NCBI GenBank assembly: GCA_964471595.1
Contig: CAYYGN010000011.1
Span: 1 to 64,000 of the forward strand
Source: JAGNXB01 sp964471595
GTDB lineage: Bacteria > Bacteroidota > Bacteroidia > Chitinophagales > Saprospiraceae
Length of the DNA stretch: 64,000 nucleotides
Direction of reading: 5' to 3'
Position 1 is the first letter of the stretch. Every line of letters begins with the position of its first letter. Shown here piece after piece: positions 26,399 to 36,400 of this stretch. The notes under the pieces were generated by a model that had not been told where the DNA came from, did no database searches, and saw only the letters and a program-made list of their open reading frames with translations. Position numbers and translations under genes: made by a program.

Positions 26399-27202
26399 AT
26401 GAAGGCATGGATTCCAAGTATGGGCCCGGAAGCCGAGCAGGCGCGGGCCCTGGCCAATGCCCTCGGCATACCGGGAGGGGACGGTCAGCCTTTTCTTCCC
26501 GGCTGGTCGGACATTGAAGCGCTGGAGCAGGCCATCCATTGTCTGGAAAATACGGATCCGGCCTGGACGCTGGATGGAGGAGCACTGCGCGTATCTTTTC
26601 TCCGGGCAATGGGACGCGCTCTGGAAGGGTCCCGGGAGGAATTGATGCGGTGGGCGCTGAAGGAAACCCTATACAAGGAGGACGATGCCTCCGTCGATGT
26701 CCTTTCCCTGGCAGAGGCCTGGACGGCTACCGGCCGATGGCTGGAAAGGCACGGCGACGCTGAAGGTACTGAACCGGCCGGGATCATTGCCCTGCTGGCT
26801 GACGGTAGTGACGAATCCTGTCTTCTGGCCGGAAGTGCGGCCATGGCGGGGATCCTGGCTGCCGGTTGTACGGTCATCTATGCCACGCTTCCCGGTCACT
26901 TGGGGCTGGACCACGCCCTCATCCGCCTGATGTGGAGTACGGCACGAACCATGGGGATATCGGAGGGCGTCGTACAGATGTTGGCGGTAGGTTCCCGAAA
27001 TACCATGCGGCATTTGATCCAACAGGGTTCCGTGAAAGGCGTTGTTTGCGCCGGTACGCCCGAATTCGTCCATCAGATTTCAGCAGACACCAGGGACAGA
27101 AGAACATCCGTTCCCTTCCTTTCGGTTTCGGGGTCGGAGGCGGTCTATGCGCCGACGAAAGATGCAGGAGAAAGGGTCGAAGCCTGGAGGCAAACGGTCT
27201 GA
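26399..27202 (+). CDS. Aldehyde dehydrogenase-like protein lacking the catalytic domain
   Basis: A 267-residue protein that matches only the N-terminal NAD(P)-binding part of aldehyde dehydrogenases: ALRVSFLRAMGRALEG and EELMRWALKE helices, then EPAGIIALL, AGSAAMAGILAAGCTVI, GISEGVVQMLAVGS and VKGVVCAGTPEFVHQIS. These align in order with the PxGV, ALAAGNxVxxK and FTGS landmarks of the family. It ends soon after, where the catalytic Glu and Cys domain should begin. The lysine that binds NADP (normally KPS) is replaced. It may be a decayed enzyme or a domain with another role. It precedes the PBP gene by 63 nt. Confidence 0.6.
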   Translation: MKAWIPSMGPEAEQARALANALGIPGGDGQPFLPGWSDIEALEQAIHCLENTDPAWTLDGGALRVSFLRAMGRALEGSREELMRWALKETLYKEDDASVDVLSLAEAWTATGRWLERHGDAEGTEPAGIIALLADGSDESCLLAGSAAMAGILAAGCTVIYATLPGHLGLDHALIRLMWSTARTMGISEGVVQMLAVGSRNTMRHLIQQGSVKGVVCAGTPEFVHQISADTRDRRTSVPFLSVSGSEAVYAPTKDAGERVEAWRQTV

Positions 27203-27265
27203 GGGAACCTGTAATCCCCCACTCAATATTCTGCCGGGGAGGGCGTTTTACTCGCACTCCCGACC

Positions 27266-29686
27266 ATGCCCAGCCGCCCTGCCCATCTCCGTAATAAACC
27301 TGCCTCCCGGCGAGGGTCACCTGCCGTCCGACGCCGGCTTCTCAAAGGCATAGGTCTGGTGACGGCAACGGTGGCCGGCCTTTTTCTGCTGCTGCTGGCC
27401 GGGGTCTACTGGGGTTGGTTCGGCCTGTTGCCCGGCCGGGAGGAGCTGTCCGCCATTCGCCACCACGAAGCCACGGAGGTATGGTCAACCGATGGAGAAC
27501 TGCTCGGAAAGTATTATCTTGAAAACCGGGTATTGGTGGACATGGCGCACATCAGCCCCTGGGTGCCCAAGGCGCTGGTGGCCACCGAGGATGCCCGTTT
27601 TTTTACCCATCGCGGCATAGACCTGACAGGTACGGCGCGGGTGATCGTCCGGACCCTTTTGTTTGGAGATCGCCGACAAGGAGGAGGCAGCACCATCAGC
27701 CAGCAACTGGCCAAAAATCTGTTTCCCCGGGAGAAAGGCGGGATGCTGCTCGGCCAGAAATTGCGGGAGATGATCATTGCCACCCGCTTGGAAAAGGCTT
27801 ATGACAAGGAGGGCCTTCTCCACTTGTATCTGAATACCGTTCCGTTCGGCGACAATATTTACGGGATCGAAGTGGCGGCCCGTCGTTATTTCGGAGTGTC
27901 GGCATCTCGACTCCAACTTCACGAGGCCGCTTTGCTGGTGGGTATGCTCAAGGCCAATACCGCTTACCATCCCGTTCGCCATCCCGATCGCGCCCTCCAG
28001 CGCCGGAATACGGTGTTGGCGCGTATGGCAAGTCAGGGTGTGATCAATGCAGAAGTGCATGAACGGGCGCAATCCCTGCCTCTCGGCCTCCGATACAGCC
28101 GCGAGAGTCACGACGCCGGCCTGGCTACCTATTTCAGGGAACACCTGCGCCTGGAGGCCGGCACCATATTGGACACCCTCAGAAAACCGGGAGGAGAACG
28201 ATACGGACTCTATACCGACGGGCTCCGGATATACACGACCATTCATGCCGGCATGCAACGCCTGGCGGAAGAAGGCATGTCCAGGCACATGGTGGCCCTG
28301 CAATCGGCCTTTGAAAAGGAGTGGGGCAAGGACAAGCCCTGGGAAGAGGATGCCTTGCTGCGGAGGGCCATGCAACAATCGCCACGCTGGAAAGAAGCCG
28401 AAGTGGCAGGGTTGGACGAGGCGGAGATCAGGAAGCAATTTGGCAAACCGGTGGATATGCAGGTTTTCACCTGGCAAGGGCCGGTCAACAGAAAGTGGAC
28501 ACCCATGGATTCGATCCGGCATGCGCTTTCCCTGTTGCATGCGGGCATTCTCGCCGGAGACCCTTCTTCCGGTGCCGTTCGGGTATGGGTTGGGGGAATC
28601 AGTCAGCAATTTTTCCCCTACGACCAGGTCAAGGCGCGGCGACAGGCGGGCTCGGTGTTCAAGCCGGTGGTGTATGCGGCAGCGCTGGAGGCCGGCTTTG
28701 ACCCTTGTGACTATTTCGAGGATCTGGAGGTTACCTATGGAGAATACCAGGACTGGACGCCCCGGAATGCCGCTCAAACGAATGGTGGCGTCTACACGTT
28801 GGCGGGAGCGTTGGCGCATTCCCTGAATACGGTTACCGCCGCCCTGATCATGGAGATGGGTGTCGAACCGGTCATTGACCTGGCCCGGAAAATGGGGATC
28901 AGGGGGAGGTTGCCCGACCAGCCGAGTCTGGCCTTGGGGACCGCCGAGATGGATTTGTTTGATGCGCTGCGTTTGTATGGCACTCTGGCCAATGAGGGCC
29001 TGACTCCCGAGTGGTATTATATCGAAAGGATCGAGACTTCTGCCGGAGAGGTATTGTATGCCCGTTCGGTCGAAGCACAAAAAGCGACCTTCAAGCGATC
29101 GCTGGCGCCGGAGCATGCCCTGGTACTGCGGCACGCGCTGGAGATGGCGGTGGACAGCGGGACGGCCATGGCGCTTCGCACCACTTATGGATTGCGGGGC
29201 GGATTGGCCGGCAAAACCGGTACTACCCAGGATCACGCCGATGGCTGGTTTGCGGGATTCTCGCCGCATCTCGTTGCCGTCGCAAGGGTAGGCGCTGCCT
29301 TGCCGGTGATTCACTTCCGGACACTGAGATCGGGGTCCGGGGCACGGACGGCACTTCCGCTCTTTGCCAGACTATGGTCCGGCTGTCAGGCGAGTCCCGC
29401 CTTGCGGCCTTTGGTGGCTCCTCCCTTTGCGCCATTGCCCGAACATGTGTGGGCGGAAGTCAACTGTCCCCCATATCTCGAAGAATACCCCGAACTGGCT
29501 GGTGAACCGGGGGGACTCCTGGATTTTCTGGGGCTGGGTGCGGATAGAGAAAGCCGGGAAGATCCCGGCTACCAGCCCAGCGAATTGGGTGAAAAAATGC
29601 GCAAGGAACGGGAGAAAAGGAAAAAGAAGGAAGCCCGAAGGGAGGCATGGCGATCCTTCTGGGATGGTGTGTTGGGGAGAGACTGA
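27266..29686 (+). CDS. Class A penicillin-binding protein (transglycosylase/transpeptidase)
   Basis: An 806-residue inner-membrane protein that polymerises and cross-links peptidoglycan. A basic N-terminus is followed by one transmembrane helix (residues about 28-50). The GT51 domain shows ATEDARFFTHRGID and GGSTISQQLAKNLFPR. The transpeptidase domain has the SxxK motif SVFK at about 463-466, SLN at 519-521 and KTG at 650-652. A charged C-terminal tail (KMRKEREKRKKKEARREAWR) is notable. The length is typical for PBP1a-like proteins. Confidence 0.92.
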   Translation: MPSRPAHLRNKPASRRGSPAVRRRLLKGIGLVTATVAGLFLLLLAGVYWGWFGLLPGREELSAIRHHEATEVWSTDGELLGKYYLENRVLVDMAHISPWVPKALVATEDARFFTHRGIDLTGTARVIVRTLLFGDRRQGGGSTISQQLAKNLFPREKGGMLLGQKLREMIIATRLEKAYDKEGLLHLYLNTVPFGDNIYGIEVAARRYFGVSASRLQLHEAALLVGMLKANTAYHPVRHPDRALQRRNTVLARMASQGVINAEVHERAQSLPLGLRYSRESHDAGLATYFREHLRLEAGTILDTLRKPGGERYGLYTDGLRIYTTIHAGMQRLAEEGMSRHMVALQSAFEKEWGKDKPWEEDALLRRAMQQSPRWKEAEVAGLDEAEIRKQFGKPVDMQVFTWQGPVNRKWTPMDSIRHALSLLHAGILAGDPSSGAVRVWVGGISQQFFPYDQVKARRQAGSVFKPVVYAAALEAGFDPCDYFEDLEVTYGEYQDWTPRNAAQTNGGVYTLAGALAHSLNTVTAALIMEMGVEPVIDLARKMGIRGRLPDQPSLALGTAEMDLFDALRLYGTLANEGLTPEWYYIERIETSAGEVLYARSVEAQKATFKRSLAPEHALVLRHALEMAVDSGTAMALRTTYGLRGGLAGKTGTTQDHADGWFAGFSPHLVAVARVGAALPVIHFRTLRSGSGARTALPLFARLWSGCQASPALRPLVAPPFAPLPEHVWAEVNCPPYLEEYPELAGEPGGLLDFLGLGADRESREDPGYQPSELGEKMRKEREKRKKKEARREAWRSFWDGVLGRD

Positions 29687-29720
29687 TGCCCCTGTGGCCG
29701 TGCCGGGCAAAACTCCTGTG

Positions 29721-29728
29721 TACCTTCG
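29721..29728 (+). promoter_or_regulatory. -7 promoter element TACCTTCG, 4 nt before ruvA
   Basis: TACCTTCG is followed after 4 nt by the ruvA ATG. One mismatch to TAnnTTTG; no -33 TTG at the usual distance. Confidence 0.45.
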
Positions 29729-29732
29729 TCCA

Positions 29733-30323
29733 ATGATCGCTTATTTGAGAGGGAAAGTGGTCCGTCGGGGCCCTACTTCGGTCATTCTGGATTGTCATGG
29801 AGTTGGCTATGAAGTGCGCATCAGTTTGTACACGGCCTCAGCCCTGGAGCCGGCAGAGGACATATCTCTTCACATTTACCACCATTTCAGCCAGGATCAC
29901 CAGGCTTTATACGGTTTCGGTACCGAGGAAGAGCGGCATTTGTTCGTTTTGCTGATCTCCGTGTCGGGGGTTGGACCCAATACGGCCCAATTGATTCAGA
30001 GCTACATGAGCCCGGGCGAAACCGAGGCGGCGATTCTTGCGGAAGACATAGTCGCCTTCCGCAAGGTAAAAGGGGTGGGGGAAAAAACCGCCCGACGTAT
30101 TCTGGTGGATTTGAAGGACAAGGTCGTCCGCAATGCGGGTGGTGTGGCGTTGACGGCTGCTCCTCAGGACAATAGAAGTGCCGAGGAGGCGTTATCAGCA
30201 CTATTGGCCCTGGGTTTCCCCCGCGCTCAGGCCCAAAAGGCGCTGAACCGGGTAGCGGAGACTGTCGGCCGATCGGCAACCGCAGAGGAGCGGATCAGGC
30301 TCGCCCTGAAAGAGCTCTCCTGA
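29733..30323 (+). CDS. ruvA: Holliday junction branch migration protein RuvA
   Basis: A 196-residue subunit that binds four-way junctions and loads RuvB. An OB-fold domain (MIAYLRGKVV, VILDCHGVGYEV) is followed by two helix-hairpin-helix motifs (ISVSGVGPNTAQLI, and KVKGVGEKTARRILVDL) and a C-terminal three-helix domain for RuvB contact (SAEEALSALLALGFPRAQAQKAL). The length is normal. The ATG at 29733 begins the OB-fold; the open frame upstream overlaps the PBP gene. It is followed by sprA, a frequent neighbour in Bacteroidota. Confidence 0.95.
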   Translation: MIAYLRGKVVRRGPTSVILDCHGVGYEVRISLYTASALEPAEDISLHIYHHFSQDHQALYGFGTEEERHLFVLLISVSGVGPNTAQLIQSYMSPGETEAAILAEDIVAFRKVKGVGEKTARRILVDLKDKVVRNAGGVALTAAPQDNRSAEEALSALLALGFPRAQAQKALNRVAETVGRSATAEERIRLALKELS

Positions 30324-30463
30324 GATGCCGGCTCCCCACGAAGCAACCTGGTAGGACCGTTTATCGTATATGGCGTGTGATGCTCTCATGGAGAGTTTCT
30401 CCGACAGGAAAATACGATGTTAACAAACACCATAATGTTCGCTGGGTCGTTTTCAGCAAACGT

Positions 30464-30471
30464 TACATTGA
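30464..30471 (+). promoter_or_regulatory. Possible -7 element TACATTGA before sprA
   Basis: It lies 13 nt before the sprA ATG. It is a loose match. The 160-nt gap before sprA also holds a weak 5-bp hairpin (CTCTC-ATG-GAGAG, 30384-30396) that may end ruvA transcripts. Confidence 0.35.
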
Positions 30472-30484
30472 GACTGGCTAATTT

Positions 30485-33400
30485 ATGAGGTATCTGGCGG
30501 TTCTTGGGGTATGGGCGGCATGTGCCTGCATGTCGGTCACGTCCGGCCATGTGGCCTTTCATTCCCCCATGGTTCGGGATACCATTCCCTCACCGAATTA
30601 CGGATTCTGGCGCAACGGGCAGGGACAGGATCCCTATATGTTGAAAGATCCGAAGTTTATCGAAAAGACGGTGGAGTATGACCCCTCCTCCGGGAACTAC
30701 CTGCTTTCGGAGCGCATCGGAAACGAGTATTACAATTCACCGACGCAACTCAGTTTCAGCGAATATCTCGAAAAGCGGGGCAAAGAGCTGGAACAGGAAT
30801 ATTTCGGCAAACTGTCGGGATCCAGCAGCGCGATCAGCAGCCTGGCCGACCGGCAGGATCCCTTTGCCCGGTTTGATCTGAAAAGCAACCTGTTGGACCG
30901 GCTGTTCGGTGGCAACAAAATCGAGATCACCCCCAAAGGGCAGGTCAGCCTTTTTTTCGGGGTCAACTACAACAAAACCGACAACCCGATACTGCCGGTA
31001 CGCCAGCGTTTGCAGGGTGGATTTGATTTCCGGATGGGCATCCAGGTGGATGTCACCGGAAAAATCGGGGAGAAGCTCAACCTCTCCACCAGTTTCAACA
31101 ACCAGGCCACCTTCAATTTCGACAACCGCGTCAAGCTGAATTACAACAGCGAGGAGTTTGGCGAGGACGACATCATCCAGAAAATCGAAGCGGGTAATGT
31201 CAGCCTTCCTTTGCGCAGCAACCTCATCCAGGGCAGCCAGGCTTTGTTCGGTCTTAAAACCGAGATGAAATTCGGTTACCTGCGTTTGACGGCCCTGGCT
31301 TCCCAGCAGCAGTCGCGCCGCAAGGAACTGACCATCCAGGGAGGGGCACAGGTATCGGATTTTGAAGTGAAGGCCGACCAGTATGACGAGAACCGGAATT
31401 TTTTGGTTTCTCATTACAACCGGTTGAATTTCGAGCGTGCACTGGCCAATATTCCCCAGGTCAACAGTCTTTTTCAAATCACCCGTGTCCAGGTATGGGT
31501 GACCAATGACCGCAACGAGACGGAAAATATCCGGGACATTGTCGCACTGGCCGACCTCGGCGAATACGATCAATTTACCAATCCCAACGGCGCCCAGCTT
31601 TACGGCGCAACCGGACCCAGGAATACGGACATTCTCGGATTGGAATTGCCGGCCAACAACGCCAACGACCTGTATGAAATGTTGCGCGGCAATGCCATGG
31701 CCCGCCGTCTGGAAACATCCGTGGGCGCTCTGCAGTCCGGCCAGTTTCAAATGGAACAGGCACGTGATTTCGAAAAAGTCACGGCCCGCTTGTTGGCCCC
31801 TACCGAATTCACGTTGGATGAAACGATGGCCAAGCTGGGATTCATCCAGATCACGACCAACCTGAAGCCGCAGGATGTGCTCGGGATTGCTTACGAATTC
31901 ACCTACAACGGACGGCATTATCAGGTTGGGGAATTTGCCGATGACATTCCCTACAATCAGATCGAACCCAATGTCTTGTTCGTCAAAATGCTGAAGAGCA
32001 TTACGCAAAGGACGGATGTTCCGCTCTGGGACCTGATGATGAAAAACGTGTACAACATCGGAGCCTACAACGTCAGTCAGGAGGACTTCCGGCTGGACAT
32101 TTATTACGAGGATCCGGGAGAGGGCATCAAACGATTCCTGCCGGCCTCCAATCTCTCGGGTGTGCCGTTGATCCGTGTGTTGAACATGGACAAGCTCAAT
32201 GTCCAGCGCGATCCCCAGGCAGACGGAATATTCGATTTCATTCCCGGGATCACCATTTTCCCCCAGAATGGCCGGATTATGTTCCCCAAGCTGGAACCAT
32301 TCGGTAAGGCATTGTCGGACCAGATTACCGATCCGTTGTTGGCGGCCCAATATTCATTCCCTGATCTGTACGACACCATTCTTGTGCGCGCCCGGGAAGT
32401 CCTGGATAAAAACCGGTTTGTCATCAAAGGCACCTACAAGACCAGCGTGACGTCAAGGATTTCCCTGGGGGCATTCAATTTGCCGCGGGGGTCATTGCGT
32501 GTGACGGCGGGAGGCACCATCCTGCGGGAAAACGAGGACTACATTGTGGACTACAATGTCGGTCAGATTACCATTCTCAATGAAGCTTACCTGAAGGCGG
32601 CGACCCCAATTCAGGTATCGTTCGAAGACAATACGCTTTTCGGATTTCAGATCCGCACGATGGTGGGTTTGAGGGCCGACTACGAGAAAAGCGAAAATTT
32701 CAGGGTAGGGGCCACCTTCCTGCAATTGTTCGAGCGACCGCCTACCTTCAAAGTGAATATTGGTGATGACCCGATCAACAATAAAGTGTACGGGCTGGAT
32801 TTTGCCTTCAACCAGGAGGTTCCGTGGCTGACAAGGGCGGTGGACGCCATTCCTTTTATTGATACCAAGGCCAAGTCGACGATTCAGGTATCGGCCGAGG
32901 GAGCCCTTTTGCAGCCTGGACATGCCAGGGCCATCAACGAGGGTCAGGACAAGGGTGGTGTAGTGTATGTGGATGATTTTGAAGGCAGCACCGCCAATTT
33001 GCCTATCCACATCCCTAGTACGCAATGGGTGATTGCCAGTGTACCCCAGGATGCGGGCACGGGCACGACCGAGCGTTTTCCTGAGGCCAAGCTGAGTAAT
33101 TCTACGGTGAGCGGGGTCAATCGTGCCATGGTCAACTGGTATCAGATTGACCCGAGTGTACGGACAGGTGGCGCTCCTCAGGATCCTTATCAATCCTACG
33201 TGGACAGGACCGAAGTATTTCCCAACCAGCAGGTACAACTGGGTACGAATACCGAATTGCGCACCCTTGATTTGAGATATTATCCGGAGGTGCGCGGCCC
33301 CTACAATTTTGATCTTCCCAACGGAACGGATTATTCGGATGGCATCCTGCCGAACGGGTTGTTGCGGAGTCCGGAAAAGCGCTGGGGAGGCATCATGCGG

Positions 33401-36400
33401 GATCTGACGACGACCGACTGGGAACAAGCCAATATCGGTTATGTGGAAATGTGGATGCTTTCTCCATTTCTCAATGGCAACGACGGCAATCCGGGCAAGC
33501 TGGTCATCAACATCGGCAACGTGTCCGAAGACATCCTCCGGGACGGGCGCAAGGCCTTTGAACAGGGACTGCCCACCAACCGGAATCCGACATCGGTGGA
33601 CACCACCTCCTGGGGCCGTATCCCGGCCAACCGGCAAATCAACGTCGCGTTGGATCCCGATCCGGAAGGGCAGCGCCAGCAGGACCTGGGACTGGACGGA
33701 CTTGACAATTCCGGCGAATTGGCGGTATTTCAGGATATCCTCGACCAGTACCGGGGTTATTTGCAGGCCCAGGTCATGGCCGCCATCGAGGCCGACCCCT
33801 CCAATGACGATTATATCGCTTACCGGGACAGCCGGTTCGGCAACAGCTCCAACATATTTGATCGCTATCGCGGATTCAACGGATTGGAAGGCAATTCGGC
33901 CCAGCCGCCAACCAATGACGGATTTACCACAGCCAGCCGGTTTCTTCCCGACATGGAGGACATCAACCGGGATGGTACGATGAACGAGTCGGAGGCGTAT
34001 TTCGAATACGAAATTCCTTTGATCGACGACGGCATGGGCGGGCTCCAGTTTAACCAGTTTGTGGTGGAATCCCTGGAAGGGGAGCAGGGCCGGATTTGGT
34101 ACCGGATCAAAATTCCTGTCGATCAATTTACCAAGCGGGTCAACAACATCGCCGATTACCGGGCCATGCGGTTTATCCGTATGTACATGACGGAATTTAA
34201 ACAACCCGTCACGCTGCGGTTTGCGGAAATCAGTATGGTGCGCAACCAATGGCGGATTTACGAGCGGATACAGAATTCCGTCGGTGAACCAGAATTCGAC
34301 AAACCGTTGTTTGACGTAAACGCCGTGAATATCGAGCGGAATTCGGAAAACCGGCCGTTCGGCTATCACCTGCCTCCCGGTATCGAAAGGGAGAACAACG
34401 CAGGACTTTTCCCCAATTTATTGCAGAACGAGCAAGCACTCAGTCTTGCTTTTTGCGGATTGGGGCAGAGCAACGGGGGATTCAAAGGCATTTACAAGCT
34501 GGTGAATCTCGACATGCGGGTGTATGAGCGCATGAAGATGTTCGTGCATCTGCAGGAGGGATTTGTTCCCGGATTGGGTGAAACCCGGGACCAGTTCAAA
34601 GATGGAGACATCAGCATTTTCATCCGGTTCGGAAGTGATTTCGAGTCCAATTATTACGAATACGAGATTCCTTTGAGTGTTTCCAAACTGGAGACGGCGC
34701 CTGGATACGACGACAGTGATTACCGGAGGTATATTTGGCCAGCGCAAAACGAAATCGATTTTGCCTTGTCCTTTTTCAAGGATCTCAAACTGAAGCGCAA
34801 CAGTCAGAATGTCGGCTTGGGCGCCGTGTATGAGGAAGAAATTATCCGGACGGTATCCGGACAGGATTATATCCACAAAGCACGGGTTAAGGGCAATCCG
34901 AATATCGGATTGGTCCGCGGTGTCATGGTGGGCATCAAAAACAATGACGTCAATGCGCACTGCGGAGCGGTTTGGATCAACGAATTGCGTTTGACCGGTT
35001 TGGACAACCGGGGAGGCTATGCGGCTACGGCAAGGATGCAGGCACAATTGGCGGATCTCGGACGGCTGGATGTGGCGGCCAATTATTCCAGTATCGGATA
35101 CGGGGCGCTTGATCAGAAAGTGCAGCAACGGTCGCGTAAGGCAGATATCAATTACGATATTGCCGGTACTTTGGAACTCAGCAAATTCCTTCCCGACAAA
35201 TGGAACCTGAGCATTCCGTTTTACGCGCAGTACAGCAATACGACGAGTACGCCCGAATTCGATCCATATGATCTGGATATTCCACTCAAACAAAAGCTTT
35301 CCATTATCGGCGATGAAGCGGTGAGGGATTCGGTCGAATCCGCAGCCATTACCCGTACGCAGATCCGGAGTTACAATTTTACCAATGTCCGGAAAGGACG
35401 CGGATCGGCCGATCGTAAACCCATGCCCTGGGATATCGAGAATTTCGCCTTCAATTATGCCTGGTCGGAGACCGTCAAACAGGACCCGATCATCAGCCGG
35501 GATGCACTTGAGGTGCAGAATGGAGGATTCAACTATTCCTACGGGGTCAAAGTCAAGTATATCGAACCATTCAAAAAAGTCATCAAAAGCAGTAAATACC
35601 TCGGACTTGTCCGCGATATCAATTTCAACCTGGTGCCCAACAATTTCACGTTCAACACCGTCATGGACCGACGCTTTGGCGTGACTACCTATCGGTTTGC
35701 CGGAACGGATCCTGCGTTGAACACATTTTACAACAAGCAGTGGTGGTGGGACCGTACTTACAATCTCCAGTGGGATTTTACCAAATCTCTCAAGATGACC
35801 TTCAATGCCCAAAACAGGGCAGTGGTCGATGAATTGCCGGAATTTCAGGATTCAGGGACTCCTACACCTTCCCAGGCCAAGAAGGATGAAATATGGCGCA
35901 ATATTCAAAATCTGGGCAGGACCAAGGATTACAACCACAATTTCAGTCTGAATTATACCGTGCCCATGAAGAGCATTCCCTTTATGGACTGGATCAGTCT
36001 TCGTGCCCAATACGATGGGTTGTACAGTTTCAATACGGCTTCGCTGAATGTGGACTCGCTGGGTAATGTCATTCGCAACGGCAACACCAGGAGGCTGAAT
36101 GCGGATCTCAACTTCGAAGCCCTGTACAGCCAGTGGAATTACCTCGACCAGATCCAGGGGAAGAAGGGCCGTACGGCGCCCGGTCGCCCGGCTCCGAATG
36201 TCCAATCCCGGAAGTTGGGTAGTCAGTTGCCCGACGGTGAAGAAAAAAAGGATGGCGAAGGGGAAGACAAGAAGAAGAAAAAGAGGGAAGGACCAACCCG
36301 TTGGGAGAAAATTCTGATCCGTCCGTTGCTTTCCCTTCGCCGGGCGCGGGTGGATTATCAGGAACAATTTACCAACACGGTACCCGGATATACGCCTCCT

